Positions 53,901 to 61,653 of a DNA stretch of 64,000 bases are shown piece by piece; position 1 is the stretch's first letter, and every line of letters begins with the position of its first letter. The notes under the pieces were generated by a model. That model saw only the letters and a program-made list of their open reading frames with translations. It was not told the origin of the DNA and searched no databases. Origin of the DNA: Brevibacillus porteri (GTDB lineage Bacteria > Bacillota > Bacilli > Brevibacillales > Brevibacillaceae). The stretch is taken from NCBI RefSeq assembly GCF_003013475.1, contig NZ_PXZO01000055.1:36984-100983 (forward strand), written 5' to 3'. The position numbers and the translations under genes were made by a program.

Positions 53901-56741
53901 GTAGCTGCAAAAGCTGTGGAATCGAACGTATTGAGAGAGTCGTTGCGGAAGTCGTTACCGGCATTTATGGTCCCAGCCCATTTTGTTCAGCTAGATGAAA
54001 TACCAGTAACGCCGAATGGAAAGATTGATCGAAAAGCGTTAGTGGATATCAACATCGTCTTGCAGAGTGAAATGGAATATGTGGAGCCCCAAACGGACGA
54101 CGAGAAGATATTGGTAGCTGTGTGGCAAGACGTTTTACATGAGAAAAAGATTGGGACTTTGGATCATTTCTTTGAACTTGGTGGCGACTCTATCAAATCG
54201 ATTCAAGTTTCATCGCAATTAGCAGCTTTGGGATACAAGATGGAGATTCGAGATCTTTTCAAATATCCAACGATCGCAGAACTGAGTACAAAACTGAAAC
54301 TGATGAATAGGAAAATTGACCAGAAGGATACTGAAGGCGTTGTACCGCTGACCCCGATTCAGCATTGGTTGATACAAGAACACAGTCAGCATCTCCATCA
54401 CTATAACCAATCTTTTGTGTTGTACCGCAAAGAGCGGTTTGACGAGGAGATAGTTCGCAAAGTCGTCGATAAGCTCGTACAGCACCATGATGCACTGCGA
54501 ATGATTTTCCGCCAAACCGAGACAGGTTATGAGGCTTATAATCGAGGCGTCAACACTAGCGACATGTATCGTCTGGAGATTTGGGACTATCAAAACAAGA
54601 ATGGGTCTGAGATCGAACAAGCGATGGACTTGAAATGCAGTGAAATTCAATCGAGGCTTAACATTTTTGATGGCCCATTAATGAGGCTAGGGTTATTCCA
54701 ATGCTCGGATGGCGATCACTTGCTTATTGCTGTTCATCATTTAGTCGTAGACGGGGTATCATGGCGCATTTTAATCGACGATTTCAAAACAGCTTATGGG
54801 CAGCTCCTCCGTAATGAAGAGATTCGTTTCCCTTTAAAAAGTGATTCAGTCCAATTATGGGCGCAACAATTGAACGAGTATGCCAATAGCGAAAGGCTCG
54901 AGCAAGAGCGTGAATATTGGAATCGAATCGAGGAAAGGGACACTCAAGCGTTGCCAACGGATTACGATGAGCAAAAACCGCTTCGGAAAACAACCAGGAC
55001 GAAAACGGTCATGATGGATCAGCAGCAAACCGAGGAATTGCTAAAACAAGCCAATCGCGCCTATCAGACGGAAATCGATGAACTTTTGTTGGCTGCTATT
55101 GGAATGGGCTTTAAAAAATGGGCAAATATCGATCGCGTCGTCTTGAATATGGAAGGGCATGGTAGGGAATCGATTTTACCAGATCTGAACATTAACCGCA
55201 CAGTGGGATGGTTCACGAGTGAATATCCAGTGATGGTAGATGTCGGGAACGAAATGAATCCGTCAGCTATCATTCCTAAAATCAAAAAAGATGTACGACG
55301 AATCCCACATAAAGGGATTCACTACGGTATATTGAAATATTTGTCTGCAAAATCGCCAAACACCACCATGAATGTACATCCTGAGGTCAGTTTTAATTAT
55401 TTGGGACAATTTGATATGGATCGAAAAGAAAAGGATGACGACATTCAATTGTCCACATTCTCAGGCGGAGAATCAATGAGTCTGGAGCAGTTCCGGGAAT
55501 GCAAGATTGACATTGAGTGCGTGGTGTTAAATGGAAGCTTTCACTTTATGGTAGCTTACAGCGAGGCACAGTATAAAACGGAAACCATCGAACGACTTAC
55601 TGCATGCCTTCAGGATAGTCTTAGGGAAGTCCTCCAACACTGCATGATGAAATTGCGCAACAATCCTGACCACGAAATCGCTGGAGAATGGGTGGACTTC
55701 GAAGCAGTGATAGACGGATTTTTCGACTCTTCTACGATGAGTGATCTTCCTGGCGCAATTGCGGTGGTAGTCCAACACGGTCAAGTGAAAGTAAAGAAGG
55801 CTTACGGTTACGCTAATCTATCAGAGAAAGTGCCCATGAGTGCAGATGAAACCGTAGTCAAGGTAGGTTCGATTTCCAAACTCGTAACAGTCGCTGCCAT
55901 TATGAAGCTAGTGGAGCAAGGTCTGATTGGATGGAACGAGGATGTTCAGCAATACCTCGATATGGAAATACCGAGAAGGGTTGAGGGCCCACTAACGGTA
56001 GAACATTTACTCAGTTATACAACAGGGTTTGACTCGCCAGACGCGGGAAATGATCAAAGCTATCATCTTGGCGGGCGTGACTCCCTAACGTTACGAGAGT
56101 ATATTCACCGCTATATGCCAACCGTGATTTACAAGCCTGGCGAACAATATGGGAATGAGAATTTTGCCTTTATGCTGGCGGGTTATCTTGTGGAAAGAGT
56201 TACGGGAGTTTCCTTTGATCACTATGTAAGAGAGCATTTCTTTACGCCTCTCGAAATGACAGACAGCAGTTTTCTACTACAACCAGAATTAGAGGCGAAG
56301 ATGGCCACAGGCTATGATCTAGAAAATCAGGCCGTGCAAAAGTACGATTTCAGCCCTGCAATCTCACCAGACGGCAGCATGCTCTCCACGGGGCACGATA
56401 TCGCCACATTCATGCTGGCTCTCTTACGTGGAGGCGCTGATGGCAAAGAATCGATTTTAGAGGCGGATTCGATAGACAAAATGTTCTCCAGTAAATCAGT
56501 ACCACATCCAACAGGGGCAAATACAGGGTATGGATTTACAGTGAAATTCCACCCAGAATACGTACATGAGAATATTTTGGCGAAGGCAGGCGAGGTCATA
56601 GGCTTTAACTCCTTTATGTGGTTCCTGCCAGAAAAACAAATGGGGGTCTTTGTTAGTACAAATAAAAGTCAATTCAACAAAATCGAATTTTTCGATTACT
56701 TTATGAAGCGCTATCGTCCTGCGGAAGCGATCATCATGTAA
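47979..56741 (+). CDS. NRPS 4: C*-A6-T-C-A7(Orn)-T-E-serine hydrolase
   Basis: 2920 residues from TTG 47979 (AGAGGTG 7 bases upstream). C8 (1-430) has THHALCMDD where THHHLLLDG is expected, so the second catalytic His is Ala and Gly is Asp. A6 (440-950), code D-I-W-Q-I-T-T-D-D-K with YGATE, is unassigned. T6 Ser1005. C9 has HHMISDQ (His1202). A7 code D-V-G-E-I-G-S-I-D-K is the classical ornithine code. T7 has GGDSI (Ser2071), typical before an epimerase. The E domain (about 2110-2555) has HHLVVDG (His2253), NMEGHGRE, NRTVGWFTSEYP and PEVSFNYLGQF. Last is a class C beta-lactamase/PBP-like domain (2565-2920): Ser2631-x-x-Lys2634, Tyr2724-x-Asn2726 and a late KAG. It replaces a thioesterase and should release a D-Orn-ended chain. 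Confidence 0.92.
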   Translation: MKHLTKENVLEVIELSMVQKQLLRPDKMTTMRYLIEHRLELERIQETWKELVSQTPVMRTVFRQLKNKHVQVVLKELPIPIDWHDVRELSPEQQEQVYLSTLTSHQEPIPYEEGPLIRVSILKMDANQSVLIWTHHALCMDDASRELLVAEWLKRVRGNQPSADQRASFKEYVAWESSQDGSNVKSFWADQFQGYESENVFYPVQGAQKDASHPITCNAVLSEAVTTSIRRMAFEQRVSIEAIFQAAWLLLENMYSGEDKLVIGVTVSGRPETWKEANTIIGPLAHSLPVFQTVHANQKVRDVVKDVEESWEQLQQNDMATLDMVRNYAGIRETDLIFGTTLTIRNGAEDHQESAMLYRGGLQTGEIVVTVGQLMKIQFFHMNASSTSDLERLQSHYIHMLEQICSEADRNISDLNIVTDEEQEIMTKVMGNFAMSNRNMEQFAHHIIEEQVKRNPDAVAAIDGKQSITYRELNEDSNRLAHWLRRQGFGRNDLACLFAERSVDMLLGILAVLKAGGAYVPLDTAHPDQRLLTILDNSKAKVLLTEARFQSRSMALADRLEHKPVVFCLNKGDGTSSDISSLQASDTSNPEIIHAHDDLANVFFTSGSTGMPKGAMIEHSGMLNHLYAKMDVLGLNEDSIVAQNASHCFDISVWQFLAPLMAGGKLVIYDNETATDPDALLQALNRDGVTVIQMVPAMIEALHNVALTLPPEQHVLPQLQYMISTGEGLPVTLCQKWQSLYPDVIVVNTYGATECSDDTMHEIIDRSYSHDDYPYVALGSSIANMKHYVLDKWMRSVPVGCVGEIYISGTGVGRGYLHDAERTELAFSENPFLQGRKERLYKTGDLGRYLSNGRLVFVTRADFQVKVRGHRIELGEIENALLRHTLVRQCVAVAREDENGQNGIACYVVMHEQQSEHELQAYLRTILPEYMVPERIVILDAMPLNRNGKVDKKALPETDVIQKKSEAFVAPRNDLERSLAAIWRTVLNIEDIGIDDDFFQLGGHSMKTIQVRLRMKREMGIEVTIKDLFEHRTIRELSSLFHHEEALSTGELHTQHDRLTIPKATEQAYYPVSHAQRRLFFIQQLEPENTAYNMPTIYHITGLLKERVLHQAFGLLVKRHEVLRTKFLLRDGRPVQQVLPSNDFTYAFVDLSNESEASKQEAIDLIIQKETETSFDFDRDTLFRVKLCKAAEEKYVLLMNMHHMISDQWSWGILMKDLGTIYESLHQGIDLELPELSIQYKDYAVWQNQSIHHGELAESEAYWLKTFEKEIPVLDLPTDFQRQPVQTYFSATESYQIPEKAFSRMKEIAQQHDASMFMVILSTIGIWLSKLTNQQDIIIGTPEAGRNHMDIEQVIGFFINTLPLRLEVNQEHTFIEALQVWRQQALESYMHHEYPFDKLVEKINPERDVSRNPIFSFMFQYIEKTEEENEINGLEMTAVESYNSMTNFDLSLVCMDLENGAGLTVEYRTDLCKPETVQRMLKYLGNIIEQVANQPDIHFKHIELLSVEEKQAMISAYKEVSFTNGDEHKTIIELFEEQTEKTPDRIALAFEEQELSYSELNKRVNQLARTLVAAGVHANQMVGIIAERSIEMIVGVLAIVKAGGAYVPIDPDYPEERIRYMLEHSGAEVLLLHQSVRNKVNTDKKMIMLDDEESYHQENTNLGLPVQFDQLAYVIYTSGTTGTPKGVMIEHRQLHSLAQAWKQEYKLDEFPVRSLQWASFSFDVFTGDYIRCLLNGGKLVICPKDARVDLERLYHLMEKHEINLFESTPVLVIPFMDYLYENGLNIDFMKILILGSDQCPLHAFHKLVDRYGSTMRILNSYGVTEATIDSSYYERDKQQDYKFLPIGKPLPGVKMYILDANLHVQPVGVPGELYIGGLGVGKGYFKRPDLTNEKFVPNPFCIGESMYKTGDMARWLPSGDIEFLRRLDNQVKIRGNRIELEEIEAELRKMGDIRDAVVIARADESGQKRLVAFYVAAKAVESNVLRESLRKSLPAFMVPAHFVQLDEIPVTPNGKIDRKALVDINIVLQSEMEYVEPQTDDEKILVAVWQDVLHEKKIGTLDHFFELGGDSIKSIQVSSQLAALGYKMEIRDLFKYPTIAELSTKLKLMNRKIDQKDTEGVVPLTPIQHWLIQEHSQHLHHYNQSFVLYRKERFDEEIVRKVVDKLVQHHDALRMIFRQTETGYEAYNRGVNTSDMYRLEIWDYQNKNGSEIEQAMDLKCSEIQSRLNIFDGPLMRLGLFQCSDGDHLLIAVHHLVVDGVSWRILIDDFKTAYGQLLRNEEIRFPLKSDSVQLWAQQLNEYANSERLEQEREYWNRIEERDTQALPTDYDEQKPLRKTTRTKTVMMDQQQTEELLKQANRAYQTEIDELLLAAIGMGFKKWANIDRVVLNMEGHGRESILPDLNINRTVGWFTSEYPVMVDVGNEMNPSAIIPKIKKDVRRIPHKGIHYGILKYLSAKSPNTTMNVHPEVSFNYLGQFDMDRKEKDDDIQLSTFSGGESMSLEQFRECKIDIECVVLNGSFHFMVAYSEAQYKTETIERLTACLQDSLREVLQHCMMKLRNNPDHEIAGEWVDFEAVIDGFFDSSTMSDLPGAIAVVVQHGQVKVKKAYGYANLSEKVPMSADETVVKVGSISKLVTVAAIMKLVEQGLIGWNEDVQQYLDMEIPRRVEGPLTVEHLLSYTTGFDSPDAGNDQSYHLGGRDSLTLREYIHRYMPTVIYKPGEQYGNENFAFMLAGYLVERVTGVSFDHYVREHFFTPLEMTDSSFLLQPELEAKMATGYDLENQAVQKYDFSPAISPDGSMLSTGHDIATFMLALLRGGADGKESILEADSIDKMFSSKSVPHPTGANTGYGFTVKFHPEYVHENILAKAGEVIGFNSFMWFLPEKQMGVFVSTNKSQFNKIEFFDYFMKRYRPAEAIIM

Positions 56742-56770
56742 ATCATATTCGTGTAAACGGGGGGGCCACT

Positions 56771-57670
56771 ATGAGCATGATAAAGACTAGTTCCATTAGT
56801 CGTTTTCCTAATACGAATGACGTAGGAATCGGTGTATCTATCGGTACTTTTGGGGAACTACTGCAGGGGATTCTAGAGGAAAATAATCTGGATTTTCTGG
56901 TGACTTTGCCTATCAAAAATGCATCCTACGCTACTTTTTATTCGATTCCAACCTTACAGGAGATCATCATCGTGCCACGCTCCAAGCAAAAATCAAAAAG
57001 GTTGGCGGAAAAAATCATTCAGCACTATGGATTGCCGGCAGGTGGAATTTTAGAGATCAACTCTGAACTCCCGGTTGGAAAAGGCTTGGCAAGCTCATCA
57101 GCAGATTTGGTGGCTGCCTCCAGAGCGGTTGGAGATTGTTTCGATATAAGCATTGAGCCTTCCTTACTAGAGTGGTTTTTGTCGAGTATTGAGCCGACGG
57201 ATGGCGTTATGTATGAGGGGGCGGTTTCTTACTACCATAAAGAAGTCAGATTGCGAGAATACATCGGGGAACTGCCGGCATTATGCATTTTAAGTATTGA
57301 TGAGGGAGGAACCATCGATACCGTTGAGTTCAATAAGCGAACAAAGCCCTATACCCAAGAAGACAAGATGGAGTACAGCGTGTTGTTACAAAAAATCACG
57401 AAAGCAATCAGAGAAAGAGATGTCCACATGATAGGTGCCGTCTCTTCCCGAAGTGCGATCTTGAATCAAAAGATTCTGCCCAAAAAATTATTGCCGGAAG
57501 TCATGGAGATCAACGAGAAAATTGGCGGGTTAGGTACTGTTGTGGCACATAGTGGGACCAGCCTCGGTATTTTATTGTTGAAAGAAGAAACTGATTTCTA
57601 TCAAAAGCTGGAACTGGGGTATAGATGGTTAAGTGAACTGAATAAAGAAGTGCATGTGTACCACACCTAG
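56771..57670 (+). CDS. GHMP kinase, PduX-like L-threonine kinase
   Basis: 299 residues. The N-terminal GTFGELLQG (25-33) and the ATP-binding PVGKGLASSSAD (101-112) match GHMP kinases of the PduX type, which phosphorylate L-threonine in cobalamin salvage. A late GGLGTVVAHSGTSLGIL segment is the GHMP C-terminal motif. No cobalamin or propanediol genes are nearby; it follows the NRPS genes by 29 bp with a GGGGGG ribosome binding site. In this setting it most likely makes O-phospho-L-threonine (or phosphoserine) as the activated precursor of a 2,3-diamino acid. Family call firm, substrate inferred. Confidence 0.85.
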   Translation: MSMIKTSSISRFPNTNDVGIGVSIGTFGELLQGILEENNLDFLVTLPIKNASYATFYSIPTLQEIIIVPRSKQKSKRLAEKIIQHYGLPAGGILEINSELPVGKGLASSSADLVAASRAVGDCFDISIEPSLLEWFLSSIEPTDGVMYEGAVSYYHKEVRLREYIGELPALCILSIDEGGTIDTVEFNKRTKPYTQEDKMEYSVLLQKITKAIRERDVHMIGAVSSRSAILNQKILPKKLLPEVMEINEKIGGLGTVVAHSGTSLGILLLKEETDFYQKLELGYRWLSELNKEVHVYHT

Positions 57671-57760
57671 AGGATCAGATCCAAGAGATGGCTTCTGGCA
57701 TGCTCGGAAGTCATCTTCCCCAAAAATTGATTTCGTTCGTATTGGGAGTGGATTATCGAG

Positions 57761-59032
57761 ATGGAACAGCCAGTAAGCGTTAATGAAAAGGTATCTTTTC
57801 GGGCGTTGCTTGGCTTGAAAAGTTATCGCTATTTAATCTTTTCTCAATTTGTATCGAACATGGGAGATGGAGTATATCGATTAGCGCTTATTTGGCTAAT
57901 GAAGGTTTTGACGGAAAGTCCTTTGTTAATGGCGATTTTATTGGCAGCGGAGACCATCCCATTGATCATATTCGGATTGTTCGCGGGAGTTTTTGTTGAT
58001 CGAGGAAATAAAAAGAGGATCATGGTCGTTTCGCATATATTGAGAGCTGCGCTCATTTTATGCATCGTCCTGTTGTTCTTGTTTAACATGCTGCATCCTG
58101 CTGTACTGATCATCATTGCCGTTTTGCTGACTACGGTTAGTGCTTTCTTCAGGCCAGCACTCACGGTAGCGATACGGACGCTGGTTCCCGAACAACATAT
58201 GACGCAAGCCCAAAGTTTATCGCAGATGATTCAAACGATTGTCAGTTTGGCGGCTCCGGCATTGGCAGCGGGGTTGATCGCGTTTGGAATGGAATATGCT
58301 TTTATTTTGAATGTCGTCACCTATTTGTTAGGTGCACTGATTCTTTTATGGATAAGCGAGAGGGAGCTTGTCATTTCTTCTGTCAGTGAGTTTACAGCAA
58401 GAATGATCATGACGGATTTGAAGGATGGAATCCATGCGATTACGAAGCATGATTTTTTGCGAAACTGCATGATTTATTTCACCATCCTCAATTTTTTGAC
58501 GGCTCCAGAAGCGATCTTGCTGCCACTGGTCGTTACCAATGTTACCGAATTAGCCATGCTCGAGATTAGTTTTTTTATCGGGATTATGCTTGGGTCGCTA
58601 TGTATTAATTATTTGAATCGATATGATGCGATTATTTACATTTGCTGCGGCATTAGTCTGTTCAGTATCGGAATCGGAATGTTTGCGTTTGGTATTCCAC
58701 TTGTATGGCAAGTCATATGTGTATTCGTGAATGGGATAGGCTCGGCATTCGTCAATATCAAAATTAGTACGTTAATCACCTTGATGGTGCCTAAGGAAGT
58801 CTTGGGAAGAGCATCGAGCTTGATCAGTGTAATGGTTATGTGCGCCATGCCAGTCTCCGTCTTTCTGGTAGGTCTGACTACTGGTCTTGTTTCCATCTTT
58901 ACGATCTTTGGAATCATTGGTGGAGCGGGACTTCTCATTGTGGTTCTTATGCTGATGAACCCACACTTGAGAATGAAAAAAGAACATCACTACGATTATG
59001 CGGAACAGAAATCAGGGGGAATCTCTCTTTAG
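57761..59032 (+). CDS. MFS exporter of the NRPS cluster
   Basis: 423 residues with about twelve membrane segments. It looks like the drug/macrolide-efflux type of the major facilitator superfamily: FSQFVSNMGDGVYRLALIWL at the first helix, GLFAGVFVDRGNKKRIMVVSHILRA as motif A, and FNGIGSAF-type text later (VNGIGSAFVNIKISTLI). Likely exports the peptide product and gives self-resistance. ATG 57761; the gene lies between the kinase and lyase genes in the same orientation, within the operon. Confidence 0.88.
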   Translation: MEQPVSVNEKVSFRALLGLKSYRYLIFSQFVSNMGDGVYRLALIWLMKVLTESPLLMAILLAAETIPLIIFGLFAGVFVDRGNKKRIMVVSHILRAALILCIVLLFLFNMLHPAVLIIIAVLLTTVSAFFRPALTVAIRTLVPEQHMTQAQSLSQMIQTIVSLAAPALAAGLIAFGMEYAFILNVVTYLLGALILLWISERELVISSVSEFTARMIMTDLKDGIHAITKHDFLRNCMIYFTILNFLTAPEAILLPLVVTNVTELAMLEISFFIGIMLGSLCINYLNRYDAIIYICCGISLFSIGIGMFAFGIPLVWQVICVFVNGIGSAFVNIKISTLITLMVPKEVLGRASSLISVMVMCAMPVSVFLVGLTTGLVSIFTIFGIIGGAGLLIVVLMLMNPHLRMKKEHHYDYAEQKSGGISL

Positions 59033-59084
59033 TGCAACTCCTGGTTGGATCGTTACTCAGTCGGAAGCGAGGTGTATTTTTTGC

Positions 59085-60611
59085 ATGAGTGTAAAATTAA
59101 CGGGCAGAATTGCTTCGACACCAAGCCGCCTCTTGCATGATGAAGTATTGGAACCGCAGTTCAAATATGAAGTCGATCACTTGTTGCCTGGGTATATTCA
59201 GATTGAATTCGCCATGCTTTTGGAATATGTCAGAATGGGCTTGATTACACGACAAGACGCTTTGCTTATCGCAAAGGCACTTCAGGGTGCTACACCAGAA
59301 ACAATAGCTCCTGACCCTGGACGAAACATGTCTGATATTTCTTTTGCCCTCGAGCGTTATATTGAAGGTTTACTCCCGAGACCAGTACCGTGTTGGCATA
59401 TGGATCGCAGCCGCAATGATGTTCAAGCGTGCGCCCAGGTGATGTTTGGTCGTGTGCAATGGCTGGAGACGATGGGGGAATTGGGACAGCTTATTCAATC
59501 GATGCATACATTGGCTGTTCAATATCGTTCGGTTCCCATGCCAGGATATACGCATTACCAATCCGCACAATTGATTACCCCTGGATTCTATCTTTCCTCT
59601 ATTAACGGTGAATTTTTGCAAGCCATGAATCGATGGATACAAATCTATGACGACATGAACCAGTGCCCGCTTGGGGCAGGGGCCATGGCTGGGGTTGAAC
59701 TGCCGTGGAACCGTCAACAGTTGTCCAAGCTGCTTGGGTTCAGACAGCCTCGAATGAGTGCGTTGTCGGCGGTCGCGTCTCGGGAATGGGTTTTGAGGAT
59801 GGCAGGAGAGCTGTCCACCTTCTCGGTATTGGTCTCCCGGTTTACAACGGATTTGATTCAATGGGGCAGCAGCGAAATGAACTTCCTCCAATTGCCGGAT
59901 GAGCTATCAGGTATATCTTCTGCCATGCCACAGAAAAGAAACTTCCCGATCCTGGAGCGTATCCGGGGGAAGAGTGCGCATCTAACCGGATTTTATATGG
60001 ATATGGTGCTAGGTCAGCGCAATACAGCTTTCACGAATTTGGTAGAGACGTCCAAAGAGGCAGGCACTCATCTTCTGACGTTGTTTCAACAAACCAAAAC
60101 ATTGTTGCGCCTGTTAAAAGCGGTGATCGATCATTTGCAATTCAATGAGGATCGTTTGCTCCATATATGTAAACGGGACTTTTATGGAGGATTTACTCTT
60201 GCGAATTTGCTGACGTTGGAGCATGAGATTCCGTATCGCACAGCACAGGTAATCGCAGGCGGATACATCGTTAGCGCGCTAGAACACGGTGTATCGCCGG
60301 AGCCGGGAGATCCACGGCTACTCGATGACGCTTGCGCGGAAGCAGGCTTTCAAGTACCGGATACGGCTTCGCTCCTCGCTGCTTCCTTCGATGTGCAGGG
60401 GGGCTTGTACGCGAAGAAATCAACGGGCTCCACGAACCCGGAGGAAGTACAGCAGATGCTGAGTGCACAGAGGGAGCATGCAGAGAAGCTGCAACGGGAG
60501 TGGCAGGATCGACAAGGGCAATTGCAGGCGATCGAAGAAAGGCGGGAGAGGTTCATCAAGAGGTTTCTTTCTGGCAAGCAAGGGAAGGATGTGAGCGTAG
60601 ATGCGGTATGA
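59085..60611 (+). CDS. Argininosuccinate-lyase-like enzyme of diamino acid synthesis
   Basis: 508 residues, fumarase/aspartase superfamily. Seen are SRNDVQAC, GYTHYQSAQ (His157) and the signature loop GISSAMPQKRN (Ser278/Ser279 to Asn286) with the catalytic serine. A long charged C-terminal extension (AQREHAEKLQREWQDRQ) is unusual for ASL. The ASL family releases fumarate from N-substituted aspartates. Next to a cysteine-synthase-like gene and a threonine kinase it should cleave an aspartyl adduct of aminobutyrate to 2,3-diaminobutyrate plus fumarate, as proposed for pacidamycin (Pac17 type) and friulimicin. ATG 59085 follows GAGGTG; the frame open to 58998 overlaps the MFS gene. True arginine synthesis is unlikely because no argG is adjacent. 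Confidence 0.82.
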   Translation: MSVKLTGRIASTPSRLLHDEVLEPQFKYEVDHLLPGYIQIEFAMLLEYVRMGLITRQDALLIAKALQGATPETIAPDPGRNMSDISFALERYIEGLLPRPVPCWHMDRSRNDVQACAQVMFGRVQWLETMGELGQLIQSMHTLAVQYRSVPMPGYTHYQSAQLITPGFYLSSINGEFLQAMNRWIQIYDDMNQCPLGAGAMAGVELPWNRQQLSKLLGFRQPRMSALSAVASREWVLRMAGELSTFSVLVSRFTTDLIQWGSSEMNFLQLPDELSGISSAMPQKRNFPILERIRGKSAHLTGFYMDMVLGQRNTAFTNLVETSKEAGTHLLTLFQQTKTLLRLLKAVIDHLQFNEDRLLHICKRDFYGGFTLANLLTLEHEIPYRTAQVIAGGYIVSALEHGVSPEPGDPRLLDDACAEAGFQVPDTASLLAASFDVQGGLYAKKSTGSTNPEEVQQMLSAQREHAEKLQREWQDRQGQLQAIEERRERFIKRFLSGKQGKDVSVDAV

Positions 60612-61653
60612 ACAGCTGGCAGATACTATCGGGGATACCCCTCTAGTCAAGCTGAGGCTTGATGAAGGAGCAGTCGGTTCTGTATATGCAAAGCTCGAGT
60701 TAATGAACCCGTTTGGTATGAAGGATCGCGTAGCCAAGCAATCGGTCTTGGCAGCGATACAGTCAGGAGAGCTTCAGGCAGGCATGCCGATTATCGAAAG
60801 CTCGTCAGGAACGTTGGCGTGTGGCTTGGCCTTGGTTGGGCGCCAATTGGGGCATGACGTACACATCGTGACTGATCCGAGAATTGACCCGATTACCTAT
60901 GCCAAGTTGACCTCGCTTGGCTGCCATGTTCACGTAGTTTCGCAGATGGGAAAACAAGGGTGGCAAAGCGCCAGACTGGAACGACTCCAAGAATTAATGA
61001 GGGAGTATCCAGGAGCGTTCTGGCCTCGACAATACGAAAATCCGGAGAATCCGCGTTCGTACGTTGCGCTGGCGTCTGAGTTGATGCAAGACCTCGAACG
61101 AATTGATGTGCTTGTTGGTGCAGTCGGCAGCGGAGGCTCCTTGTCTGGGACCGCCAGAGAGCTGAAGCGTCATTATAAGGAGCTGCGCGTCGTAGCGGTT
61201 GATGCAGCGGGGAGTGTGATATTCGGACAGCCCGATCAGCCTACGCGTCTACAGGGTGGCTTGGGAAACAGTTTGGTCGCCAAGAATGTAGATTTTTCCA
61301 TGATCGATGAAGTGCATTGGTTGAACGATGCGGAGGCATTTGCGGCTACGCTGCAGCTGGCCCGTAATGAGCATATTTTTGCTGGCAACAGCTCGGGTTC
61401 CGTGTATGCCGTAGCCAACTGGTTAGCGAGCCAGGTTGGGAGTGAGTGCAATATCGTGGCTATATTGCCGGATCGAGGGGATCGTTATGTCGATACGATC
61501 TATAGCGACTCCTACCGTGAGAGCAAAGGTCTGATGCAAACGAACCTGCCAGACACGCCGCAATGTGTGGAACCAAAGACAGTCGTGACTAGCTGGTCCT
61601 ATTCTAAATTAATGGGGATGTATCCGAATGAACAAACACTTTCTGTTCGTTGA
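60601..61653 (+). CDS. Cysteine-synthase-like PLP enzyme (beta-replacement)
   Basis: 350 residues, fold-type II PLP enzyme. The PLP lysine is Lys41 in NPFGMKDRVAK, the substrate loop is ESSSGTLA (normally TSGNTG or similar), and the phosphate loop is GSGGSLSG. It resembles SbnA-type enzymes that replace the phosphate of O-phosphoserine with an amino acid amine. Here the predicted acceptor is L-aspartate and the donor O-phosphothreonine, giving the adduct for the lyase. Its start overlaps the lyase gene by 11 bases and its end overlaps the ATP-grasp gene by 26, so these are translationally coupled. The short C-terminal tail after YSDSYRES is not typical of CysK. Confidence 0.83.
   Translation: MRYEQLADTIGDTPLVKLRLDEGAVGSVYAKLELMNPFGMKDRVAKQSVLAAIQSGELQAGMPIIESSSGTLACGLALVGRQLGHDVHIVTDPRIDPITYAKLTSLGCHVHVVSQMGKQGWQSARLERLQELMREYPGAFWPRQYENPENPRSYVALASELMQDLERIDVLVGAVGSGGSLSGTARELKRHYKELRVVAVDAAGSVIFGQPDQPTRLQGGLGNSLVAKNVDFSMIDEVHWLNDAEAFAATLQLARNEHIFAGNSSGSVYAVANWLASQVGSECNIVAILPDRGDRYVDTIYSDSYRESKGLMQTNLPDTPQCVEPKTVVTSWSYSKLMGMYPNEQTLSVR

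Noticed and set aside
56771..57670. Kinase as part of cobalamin or propanediol metabolism (PduX proper)
   Set aside because: No pdu, eut or cob genes nearby; it lies within the NRPS operon.
59085..60611. Genuine argH of arginine biosynthesis
   Set aside because: No argG or other arginine gene, altered SRNDVQAC motif, long C-terminal extension, and coupling to a cysteine-synthase-like gene.
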